From Aquarana catesbeiana (taxonomy: Eukaryota; Chordata; Amphibia; Anura; Ranidae), in NCBI RefSeq assembly GCF_042186555.1, contig NC_133334.1, positions 212,663,332-212,727,331 on the forward strand: a stretch of DNA of 64,000 bases. Direction: 5' to 3'. The notes below the pieces were generated by a model. It saw only the letters and a list, made by a program, of their open reading frames with translations, searched no databases and was not told where the DNA came from. A program made the position numbers and the translations under genes. Position 1 is the stretch's first letter. Every line of letters starts with the position of its first letter. This document shows, piece after piece, positions 45,228 through 54,581 of this stretch.

Positions 45228-46533
45228 GCAGAAGGACGGGTCACGGGGAGTCGAAAAAGCATTACATATGAAGACGAGTATCAAGCAACAAATCAGTCAC
45301 ATTTTAGAAGGCCTTAAGCTGGCCATGGAATGTAACTACTTTTGGTACGATAAGAAATATTATGTACAAACAAAGGGTGTTGCAATGGGAGCCCGCTACG
45401 CTCCTAGCGTAGCTAATTTATTCATGGATATGTGGGAGGACAAGTACATCTACAGTAAGGATATACCCCAGATTAAGATGTACAGGAGATATATAGATGA
45501 CGTAATCATCCTATGGGATGGGACATCAGAGAGCCTTACTAAATTCATTGAGGGTCTAAACATAAACAAGTATGGTATTACGTTTACTGGGAAGTGGAGT
45601 CATGATATGATCGACTATCTGGACCTGGAGATTTTTAAAGTGGGGGACACACTTTCCACCCGTACATTTTTCAAAGCTACCGATCGCAATGGGTACATTC
45701 CCACCTCCAGCTGCCATCACCCACGGTGGAAGTTCAATGTCCCCAAAGGACAACTGTTGCGCATTCGTCGTAATTGTGACACACTGGAAGACTTCTGCTA
45801 TCAGGCTGATATCTTAATTAAAAGATTCCAAGAAAAAGGATATGAAATGGACAGACTTCTGAAACTGAAAAGTGAGATCATGACCATGGACAGAAACACC
45901 CTGTTCCTAAGTAGGAATAGAAATAAGAACAAAGAAGTCGATATAGCCTTTGTTACTGGGTTCAATAACCAATTTAAAGACGTTGAACGTATAATAAAAA
46001 GATACTGGCCGATCCTCAAGGAAGACCTTGTCCTATCAAAAATCCTGCCTGCGAAACCGAAATTCGTATATAGAAAGGCCCCCAGCTTAAGGAATTACCT
46101 TGTAAGAAATGTCATAGACCCCCCGAAACCAATTAAGATATGTCCTGACTTGAAAGGGTTTTTTAGGTGCCAAAGATGCTTGCCCTGTAGAGTTACAAAA
46201 AAGCAACCCAGAAAGAAGATCCTGTTTAAATCAAGCACCGACCATAAGGAATACAGCATCAACAAATTAATCACATGTCGAAGTACACATGTTACGTACA
46301 TTATAGAATGCCCTTGCCACCTCCAGTATGTGGGTAGAACTACTCGCCCCCTTTTTGTTCGCATTTGGGAACACATTAAAAACATTAGAAAAGGGTTCCC
46401 TAATCATAGCTTGTCCAGGCACTTCGATGAGGTCCACCAAAGAGATCCTAGTGGACTCATTTTTTATGGTATCGATTCCGTGCAAGAGCATTGGAGGGGG
46501 GGTAATAGGGAAATTTTTATCTCTAGAAATTAG
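45228..46533 (+). pseudogene. Penelope-like RT core and GIY-YIG endonuclease
   Basis: An uninterrupted frame of 421 codons from 45268. The RT palm shows GVAMGARYAPSVANLFMD (about 45380-45432) and YRRYIDDVIILW (about 45481-45516) with the catalytic Asp pair. The C-terminus has a CPDLKGFFRCQRCLPC cysteine motif (about 46141-46190) and the endonuclease HVTYIIECPCHLQYVGRTTR (about 46288-46347), followed by RIWEH. Thr/Tyr, Tyr-Val-Gly and Arg fit the GIY-YIG fold. It nicks target DNA for primed reverse transcription. This part is the best preserved of the element; the lost upstream frame makes it a pseudogene overall. Confidence 0.85.
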
Positions 46534-47324
46534 ACTAGCTGGATTTACCAGTTAGGATCCCTTGCCCCCAAAGGGTTAAACATGGACATCGACTTAAACT
46601 GTTATATAGCTAACCCCTAAGTACTGGAGTTTTACCGGTACATATAGGTGGGAAGGTATAACAGGAGGATGTTAGCATTAGAATATATATTCCGGTTCCT
46701 ACAATATTACACCTACATACCCATACACAACATCATAGGTTATGGCCAAGTATGTAACCATTGAGAGGAGGGTGGGATAAGTAGCTCACAACCTGGCCTC
46801 GTCAGGGAAGGGACCATTGGCTAAGATCTGGATTGAATACTACATCAATGGTAGTTATGAAGTGTATCATATGTTCAGTAAGGCAATATTATAGGGCACT
46901 GCCCGATTGGAATTGCCCTAATCTAATTAACAGTAGAGCTTAGATTACGAAGCGTTGTTCTTTTTTATTATTTTCTTTTATATATATTCTTTCTCATTTT
47001 TTCTTTTTTATTTTCTGTGTTATTTTTCCACAACATAGGAATTGGGGTCAGGTATTCTATCTTAGGCCAGTAAGGCTCAATATTGTAGAGCTATGTTTAA
47101 TTAGCCCTGCCCTATTTTTACCATTAGGGCGGATATTACATATTGGTAGATATGATATTAACATTATATGTTATACTAAAAAGACATTTTATAACTATCA
47201 TTGCCTGACTTAATATACCATACCATGGGCCTAGGTAGGGCACCCCCTTTTCTCGGGCACTAAATTGTGCACCGTATGTCATATCTATATTTTCTATATA
47301 TGTCCCCCTTTTTTTATTTTTTTA

Positions 47325-47425
47325 AAAATTTTTCATTTTTTCATTTTTTCACTTTTTCATTTTTTCATTTGTTTCATTTTTTTTCATTTTTTTCATTTTT
47401 TCATGTTTTAATTTTTTCATTTTTT
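47325..47425 (+). repeat. TTTTTCA-type simple repeat
   Basis: About 14 imperfect copies of TTTTTCA/TTTTTTCATT. Confidence 0.85.
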
Positions 47426-48478
47426 TATCCTCGTATATGTCGGATGGTAGATAACAGGCCTATACACAGCTTAGGTGCAGCTGTAAATTCAGCCTCTGGG
47501 GCTTTTAAGCATAGAAGGTGCACTATGCAACCATATCGTATTTTTTCTTGGTACTTTCCCTGATCGCTCTTAAAGATGTTCCCATCAGCTTAGGTAATTA
47601 TATATCCCATTCTGCCAGGCCATGGTAATTTGGGAGATAGATATCATCTTTCTGCACCCCCTAGGATGTCAATAGCCAAATTCCCAAAAATTCTCTGAGG
47701 GAATTTTTTAGATTTTTAAAAAAAAATTTTTATATCAAAATGTTTTATATCTAGTTTTCTATATCCAGTCCGACTGTTTATACAAATTAATATATTTTTT
47801 CATTAATATCCCCTGTAACGCTCTCTATTACTACCATTTTTATGTTTATTTAATAATATATATCGTTATTTTTATTTTTATTCATTTTTTTATCTTTACC
47901 ATACATGTAATCTATATGGGGCACTTGAATGTATTTACATGTATGGTAACTTCATTATATCTGTTTCCACTAATGATAGTTGTGGTGCAATTTCTCAATG
48001 TATGCTGGCATTGTAGCATCATCGCTATCATCCAACAGATGGGACCTTATGGAATGGATATTGTGATGTGCATGCAAATATTGTTTTTCAATGTAACAGA
48101 CCTATGTATCAGCAATACAATGTATCAGCACCCATTCTTTTGGAGTGGTTAAATACAGACACAGCGGCTCTATTTTGTGTACAAAAATCCTCCTACCGGC
48201 AGATTTGGACGTGCCCATTATACAAAGAGGGGAGGTTCTATGGAGTCCGCAGGCTTACATATGAAAAATAGTATTATATAAAATGAATAACATGTTATGT
48301 TTATAAATATTGTTTTTATTGTATTAGATTCTAGTTTGTTCTGTGTAATGTGGACACCAGCGGCTTCGTTTTTAGTAACACATTCCCCCCCCCCTATCTT
48401 CATACCTTGCTGCGCCCATTATGCAATTAGGAGAGGTATCTTGGAGTCCGCAGGCCTATATTATGTGTGGAGCGTGAA

Positions 48479-48518
48479 GCGTCTTTGATAACGTCCTATG
48501 ACGAAACACGTAAGGCGG
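48479..48518 (+). ncRNA. Degenerate hammerhead-like motif in the Penelope-like element
   Basis: CGTCT (48480-48484) can pair with AGGCG (48513-48517). Between them are TTGATAA (CTGATGA expected), a short hairpin CGTC-CTAT-GACG (48492-48503) and GAAAC-ACG-TA (48503-48512) with a GTA cleavage triplet. Two core positions deviate and one base is extra, so activity is unlikely. Hammerheads in Penelope-like elements are a known feature, which supports the reading. Confidence 0.48.
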
Positions 48519-50451
48519 AGTCACGCTCACACGTCACACCCGGAAGCTCTGGTTGGAACGCAAGCTGGGACGCACGCCGCTCCCGGCTTCCTGGTCTTGT
48601 TCGTTGCAGAGCTGGGCTGCACTGGGTTAGCTGCTTATGGTTTTTATGTACTTTTTGTGAATAAACCTGAACTTACTTCACTACGGAAGTCCCCTGTTTC
48701 TTCTTTCTAATGGAGGAAAACATATACTGATGGTGATGTGGCACGGAAGAGTCCATCTCTGAAACGCCAGCTGGGAACCTGAACCGGATTACCGGGACAC
48801 ATCCATAGAGGAACGGAGGTTAAGCTTGATTTCTAAGGGAACATCCACTCTAAGTTACCCACTCTATGCCCACTACCCCTGCAGGGGTGACTGCTTCTGG
48901 TGAGTGGGGACACATTGGGGGAGCACTTGGAGTCATCATTGCTGATGAGCACAGAAGTCACCGTTGATTTTCATCCTTTATTATTTATTATTTTTATTGG
49001 ACTGCACAGAGATTTTGGTTTCTCACAGAGACTTTTGGTCATGTAGGGATTTTGTCTTTATATATAAGTTTATTCTAGCATTATGCATACACGGCCCTGA
49101 TATACCTTTATAGACTGTGGTATATATGTCACATGTAATTATATTATAATTTATAATACTTTTTATTTTTATCTTTATTTTTATTTTCATTTTATATATA
49201 CATATATACACATGTTTGGATGTCGGTTAGATTAGTTGATGCCACTTTGATTATTTCACTATATGCAGCAGCTAATTGGGCTGCATGCATACACTGAGCT
49301 CATTTTTGAATACACACTAATGCTGGTGTTTGTTTTAAGGGGCATACAGCCCTTTGGAATGTAAGTACACATTGAATAAACACTGGAGTACTGCACATCA
49401 TTGTTACTTGTCCCTAGGGGCACACTGCCACAGTATAGATATATGTATCTTATATCACTGTATGGGAATTAGTGCACGTTTATAATTACCGTTACGCATA
49501 ATTATAAGTGTCAAGTATACTGGGACCAGCACTATTTATGTTTATCTAATTCTGTATTGTAATTGGTTATTTTACCTTAGATCCCAATAGGGTAGCGCCA
49601 TTTCCCCATTGTTTATATATATACTTTATTAGTCCTAATTGGGAACTAATTTAGGGGTAGGCTGCAACCCTCCAAGTCCTAAGCGCGGACTTTTAATTTA
49701 TAAAAAGACCTCAGATCTCATATTTACACTACAATGCAATAAAAAAAAATGTAAAAAAATGTTGTCATTTAAAAAAATACTAAAAAAAAATGGCCCCTGT
49801 TTCGTCACATATGGCGACCCATCACATTTGGCTACCCGCTGGACTGCGCATGCGCAATGCCGCCATATGCATCCCAACACTGTTGCGATCTGCGCTTGTG
49901 CAGAATTTTGTGGCCGCACCCCTGAGTCCATGTTCAAGCCCCACCATCAAAGTGGACATAGAGTTAGATTATAAGTATGCCAAGCGAAGCGAGCGAAGTG
50001 AGCCTGCGAGGGGCCCTGTGGCAAAGTGGTGTCTTACAACAGTGTTGGAACGCATATGGTGGCGTCGCACATGCGCACTCCAGTGGATAGCAAAATGTGA
50101 TGGGTAGCCGAATGTGACAAAACACCCTTTAGGAGCTATGGGCGGAAGTGACGTTTTGACGTTGCCTCCACCCTGCAATGATATGGAGACAGGTGAGGGC
50201 CATCTTCCCCTCACTCGTCCCCTCCCTCGTCTCCATGTCAGGCTAGGAAAAACATCCGATCGCCTCCGCCACTGCCGCCGATAAAAGTGATCTCGCGGCA
50301 AATCCGCTGCAGAGACCACTTTTATCTTAAAGCGGACTGCCCGCTGAAGAAGAGGATACCGGGGTTATGGCATCTAGTTGCTGCCATAACAACAATATTC
50401 CTCTTCAAAGTACTGACATATAATGACAGTGGGCGGTCCGGAAGTGGATAA

Positions 50452-50720
50452 ACACATAATGACCATTGGGGTCTGTGAGCACTTAATTGCATGTAAATTG
50501 AGTCCCTTGCCACACAAATATGCTCACGCCTCTAGAATAAGTCGAGTAAGTTGTATGATACTGACAACTAAATATCCGTGATGACAGACAAGGAGGTGTA
50601 TCAGGTGACAAAATGAGTTTCTTGAAGGCACGCAATTTCTGCCTTCAGACGTTTAATGTGTCATAATTTATCAGAAGTGCCAACTTCTTTGAGAAATGTG
50701 TGACTTCCTTTTCAAACCGA
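50452..50720 (-). pseudogene. L1/Tx1 endonuclease N-terminal segment, minus strand
   Basis: The minus strand reads IKRLKAEIACLQETHFVT (about 50660-50605), the LQETH motif with the catalytic Glu of L1-type endonucleases, and toward 50452 PNGHYVFI. The latter joins the segment ending at 34663 across the inserted element. Stops are present. The L1 appears 5'-truncated near 50720. Confidence 0.75.
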
Positions 50721-51198
50721 TATAATCTAGCTACATAGTAACAGCATTTGTTTTCTGGTCTCTAGACAACCATTTGCAAAATAAAAAAAATTAAAGAAAG
50801 CAAATAATAAAACGATAAATGTATGTTTAGTACAACAACATAACAAATGAACTGAAGTTGCCCTTTATTCTGATTACAGCATTTCCTTGTGCTGATATTA
50901 TTGGGTTGATTTTCTAAAGTACCTTGTAGGCAAATGGGTGCACTGCCATGCACAACTGTCTACTTTTAAATGGAGAAAAGATTTACTAAAGCACTTGTCA
51001 ATAAATAGATGCAAATGCAAATTTACCAATGGTCACAAAATTAAGCGACCGTCCGGATGAGTTCACGTCCTAGAACCAGGTGCACAGCAGAGAAAAATCT
51101 TGTTTAAAACAAGCAATTTATACTTCCTTTACATATGTTGAACATTTTAAAGAATAACTGCTTTAAAAGAATTCAAAATTTGTCTGTATAAAGTAATA
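50721..51198. other. Intergenic AT-rich stretch
   Basis: No coding signal or element boundary seen between the L1 end and the Tc1-type repeat. Confidence 0.5.
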
Positions 51199-51700
51199 CA
51201 GTGCCTTAAAAAAGTATTCATACCCCTTGAAATGTTCCACATTTTGTCATGTTAGACCAAAAACGTAAATGTATTTTATTGGGATTTTTTTACAAATAAA
51301 TATCTGAAAAATTCAGCCCCCTTTACTCTGATAGCCCCTAACTAAAATCTAGTGGAACCAATTGCCTTCAGAAGTCACCTAATTAGTAAATAGAGTCCAC
51401 CAGTGTGTAATTTAATCTCAGTATAAATGCAGCTGTTCTTTGAAGCCCTCAGAGGTTTGTTAGATAACCTTAGTGAACAAACAGCATCACGAAGGCCAAG
51501 GAACACACCAGACAGGTCAGGGATAAAGTTTATAAAAAATATGAAAATAATGATGAATCCGTGCAATGGGGGTAGGTAAAAAAGTGGTTCAGAACTGCTG
51601 CCTCCACAAATGCAATCACCACCGAAGTGGAAAAAGCTGAACTGAGAAGAAATTAGGTGTGGGTGCGGCGCTGTTCTGGTTTTATGGCAAAGTGTTATGA
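51199..51700 (+). mobile_element. Tc1/mariner-type fragment
   Basis: After a TA (51197-51198) the sequence CAGTGCCTTAAAAAAGTATT and the following CATACCCCTTGAAATGTTCC are the characteristic Tc1-type terminal repeat. Further matching sequence (GAAGGCCAAGGAACACACCA) lies near 51491. The transposase ORF and the right end are missing; the limit at 51700 is approximate. Confidence 0.72.
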
Positions 51701-51756
51701 CACTGTGATAACATACCACTTCAATACTGGGCCAATTCTGATATTTCTCTTCTACA

Positions 51757-52919
51757 TGTAAAAATCATAATTTTTTTGCTAGAAAATTACATAGAAACCC
51801 CAAACATTATATATGTTTTTTTTAGCAAAGACCCTAGAGAATACAATGGCAGTTGTTGCAACTTTTTATCTCACACAGTATTTGCGCAGGAATTTTTCGA
51901 ACGCATTTTTTGGGGGGAAAAAAACTGTTTTGTGTTTAAAAAAGAAACAAAACAGTAAAGTTAGCCCAATGTTTTTGCATTTTGTGAAAGATGAAGTTAC
52001 GCCGAGTAAATAGATACCTAACATGTCACGCTTCAAAATTGCACACGCTCGTGGAATGGCGCCAATGTTCGGTATTTAAAAATCCCCATAGGCGATGCTT
52101 GGAATTTTTTTACTGGTTACATGTTTTGAGTTACAGACGAGGTCTAGGGCCAAAATTATTGCTCTCGCTCCAACGTTCGCGGCGACACCTCACATGTATG
52201 GTTTGAACACCGTTTTCATGTGAGGGCGGGACTTACGTTTGCGTTCGCTTCTGCGTGCGAGCACACGGGGACAGCGGAGCTTTAAAATTTTTTTTTTTTA
52301 TTGTTAATTATATATTATTTTTTTTATTTTGACATTTTTTTGAAAAAAAAAAAAATTGATCACTTTTATTCCTATTACAATGAATGTAAACATCCCTTGT
52401 AATAGCAATATGACATGTCAGGTGCTCTTAATAGTGAGATATGGGGTCAGTAAGACCCCATATCTCACCACTAGGCTGGGAAGCCTGAAATAAAATAAAA
52501 AAATAAAACGAACGCCGCTTCCCAGCTGAAGCGGCGCCGTTTTTTTGAATGGAGAGGCCGGGCGTGACGTCATAACATCGCGCCCGGCCCCTGAAGATCA
52601 TAGAGACTCCGGGGACCATCTGGTCCGCCAGAAATCTCTATGATCTACATCCGGCGCCGGCGGATCCACTCTTCGCCTCACCGATCGTAACGGTGAGTCG
52701 GAGCAAGCACCGGAGGTCGGCGGGAGGGGGGGGGACGTCCCCTCTCGCCTCCCATAGGAACGATCAAACGGTGGAACAGCCGCTATGATCATTCCTATGG
52801 TGTAGAGATTCGCCGGCTGAAACCGGCAATATCTGAATGATGTCTGTAACTACAGGCATCATTCAGATATACCCGCCCAAAGCCCAGGACGTCATATGAC
52901 GTCCGTGGGCTGGAAGTGG
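51757..52919. mobile_element. Second copy of the TTAA-type element, left end missing
   Basis: From TTTTTTTGCTAGAAAATTAC near 51772 it runs parallel to 34730-37590. The right end GGAAGTGG lies next to TTAA (52920-52923). Internal palindromes TGAGATATGGGGTC...GACCCCATATCTCA (52435-52467) and ATAGAGATT-type arms (about 52597-52645) are present. It proves the uninterrupted state of the sites used by elements C and the Penelope-like element in copy 1. Confidence 0.75.
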
Positions 52920-53180
52920 TTAAAGTCACCTCTGATAGGTGAGTGAAAGTATGAAAATGTTGGTTGATAAAAAATTATTGAAAAACTTTATCCCAAAAAA
53001 GGAGTAACAATCAAAAGTGATTTTGCATAAAAATAGAAAATGATGTGTATGTAATTTGCTTCAGACAGTGGCTGATCCTATGCAACTCACTGTTTACCAT
53101 GTGGTGCTGTTATATCAAAATATGCCCATGTATTCATACCATACATTGATTTGAAGTGCTAAGGTGAGTGGGAAGGAAAA

Positions 53181-53226
53181 AGGAGGGGGGGGGGGGAGGG
53201 AAATGGAAGGGAAAGGGGGGGGGGGA
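53181..53226 (+). repeat. G-rich simple repeat
   Basis: Two runs of G (53184-53195 and 53216-53225) in a purine-rich context. No other feature is seen from 52924 to 53424. Confidence 0.85.
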
Positions 53227-53427
53227 ATCCAGTCAATGGTAAAGTGACTTGTGCTCAAAACAACAAGTGTTAATCAGAGAAAACAATGTTGCTTTGAATA
53301 GTCTTAATTATAGTGCACAGTTGATAGTTGTGCTTGAAAGCTTATTCCTCTTGGTAAACAATATTATTCAAAGCAATCTTCTTATTTCAGTGTTCATTAG
53401 TGACAGTGCTTGATATTCGAGCTCTTA

Positions 53428-53680
53428 TGCCCCGTACACACGGTCGGATTTTCCGATGGAAAATGTCCGATCGGAGCGTGTTGTCGGAAATTCCGACTGT
53501 GTGTGTGGGCTCCATCGGACATTTTCCATCGGATTTTCCGACACACAAAGTTGGAGAGCAGGAGATAAAATTTTCCTACAACAAAATTCGATCGCGTCAA
53601 TTCCGACCGTGTGTGGCCTGTTCTGACGCACAAAGTGCCACGCATGCTCAGAAGAAATTACAAGACGGAACAGCTCGTTC
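53428..53680. repeat. Left terminal region of the Harbinger element
   Basis: Terminal repeat plus several copies of CGGAAATTCCG / TTCCGA-type motifs and CACACAAAGTTGGAGAGC. Such clustered motifs are probable binding sites of transposase or of the Myb-like protein. It matches the reverse complement of 10872-11306. Confidence 0.75.
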
Positions 53681-54197
53681 TAGTAAACTTAGCGTTCGCA
53701 ATGGATACAGCACTTTTGTCACGCTGCAATGTTAAAAATAATACAGCGCACTCTCTTCTTCTTTATAATGTGACAAGAATTAAGTAGTTTTGCTGCTCGT
53801 ATTCACACACACTTCTCACAAAGTTTTATTTTTGTTTTTTTATTGGGATTCCCTGAATATATTGTTATTAGTTGTCACATCTGACAGAATTTTTTTTTTT
53901 TTTTATTTAATTTTTTTGGGGATTTGAAGCTTTTTTTTTTTTTATTTAATGTTTGTATTTTTTCCAAGGCCGATCTTTGTTCAATGTTATTTTTATTTTT
54001 ACTCCAGAATATTTTTGTGTGTCAAGTTACCCCAACACCATTGATATCTTTTATTATTTAATCTCAAGGAGATTGTTTGGTGTTGGTGTCCCTTGTTAAT
54101 TTCACATTGTATATTTGAAATGTACCTGAATCCTCACAAAAAAACTGTCATTTTTGAAGTAAAACACATAGGAGAGTATAATTCAAAACAAAAATCC

Positions 54198-54203
54198 TTT
54201 ATT
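54198..54203 (-). terminator. Polyadenylation signal for the MADF gene
   Basis: TTTATT here is AATAAA on the minus strand, about 255 bases after the MADF stop codon at 54456. Confidence 0.55.
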
Positions 54204-54217
54204 AAGGGCTCAGAACC

Positions 54218-54486
54218 AAACAAAGAGGAAGGCAACACTGGATCAACAAGAGAAATTAGCGAAGCCTTGGACCCCCACGGCAGACATCAATTCTTGAACA
54301 TCAAAATTGGTGGCCTGAGGAGTCCATATGTAAGGGAGGGCAGTCTGGTCCAGAATTCGCAGAGATCTGGATAGCAGCAGATGACATGTGTGTCCCCAGG
54401 CTGTGGTACCACAAGAGGCTGCATTTTTTGGCCGACCAGACTGGATCCAGGGTCCTCACTTTCTGGTCTTCCTTTCACGCTTCCTG
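54218..54486 (+). pseudogene. Inverted, diverged copy of the MADF exon
   Basis: The plus strand matches the reverse complement of about 58180-58445, that is, the coding strand of the MADF exon. Shared parts include CAAAGAGGAAGGCA, CGGCAGACATCA, TTGGTGGCCTGAGGAG and GCAGCAGATGACAT. The translation gives KIGGLRSPYVRE, then after a stop WYHKRLHFLADQT, matching ILIGGLRSTYLRE and YYDRLHFLAGQT. A TAG at about 54372 and an indel break it. It overlaps the antisense C-terminal codons of the MADF gene (54456-54486). Confidence 0.75.
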
Positions 54487-54573
54487 GGAGGAGGAGGACC
54501 TGCAGGAGGAGGAGGAGGACCATCGCAAAGGTGTGTCTGAGCTGTCATTTGGCCCCTCATACCTTTGTTAAGA
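54456..54573 (-). CDS. MADF-domain protein, end of the last exon (beyond the hAT insertion)
   Basis: If the hAT element and one copy of its 8-bp duplication are left out, the frame from 57970-57717 continues here without a shift: LNKGMRGQMTAQTHLCDG, a proline stretch, and a basic end RKRERKTRK with TGA at 54458-54456. The basic end could be a nuclear localisation signal. The last 31 bases overlap the inverted exon copy at 54218-54486, so part of this tail may stem from it. Confidence 0.6.
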
Positions 54574-54581
54574 GCCTCCAA

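Larger units (their letters stand above)
37592..49701 (+). mobile_element. Penelope-like element with GIY-YIG endonuclease (footprint with L1 insertion)
   Basis: It is flanked by a 10-bp duplication AAAAAGACCT (37582-37591 and 49702-49711) and inserted in the TTAA-type element. Its own sequence is 37592-38066 and 44110-49701. ORF parts run from about 37703 to 46533, then a long 3' part with a hammerhead-like motif. The ORF layout (N-terminal charged region, RT with YIDD, GIY-YIG at the end) is that of Penelope-like elements of the endonuclease-bearing type, Neptune-like by general resemblance. Confidence 0.82.
46534..49701 (+). other. 3' region of the Penelope-like element
   Basis: AT-rich noncoding sequence of about 3.2 kb. 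It includes a TTTTTCA-type simple repeat (47325-47425), two GGAGTCCGCAGGC-containing blocks (48243-48260 and 48443-48460), the hammerhead-like motif at 48479, and AATAAA at 48659. Some of it may come from further insertions whose limits I cannot see. Confidence 0.5.
34668..50447. mobile_element. TTAA-type non-autonomous DNA element (footprint with insertions)
   Basis: The ends CCACTTAAGGACC (34668) and GGTCCGGAAGTGG (ending 50447) are bounded by ATAA (34664-34667 and 50448-50451). A second copy at 51757-52919 ends at TTAA. Own sequence is about 34668-34746, 37215-37591 and 49702-50447. The interior matches copy 2 (TAGAAAATTAC-TAGAA, GTTTTGAGTTACAGA, CACCTCACATGT). A 4-bp TTAA-like target suggests the piggyBac or Kolobok group; no transposase is seen to decide. 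It interrupts the endonuclease region of the minus-strand L1. Confidence 0.72.
23851..50720 (-). mobile_element. L1/Tx1-type LINE, minus strand (footprint with nested insertions)
   Basis: Its own sequence is in four separated parts: 23851-23985 (3' end; on the minus strand AATAAA followed by a poly-A-like tail, here poly-T at 23851-23868), 29092-32443, 34516-34667 and 50448-about 50720. The parts read in order as 3' UTR, ORF2 C-terminus, RT, endonuclease C-terminal half, endonuclease middle and endonuclease N-terminal part. Each gap is bounded by inverted or duplicated ends of the inserted element. It is the largest host of nested insertions in the window and is long dead. Confidence 0.82.

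Noticed and set aside
54287..54523. Minus-strand 78-codon frame beginning with a leucine run
   Set aside because: It is the antisense shadow of the inverted MADF exon copy.
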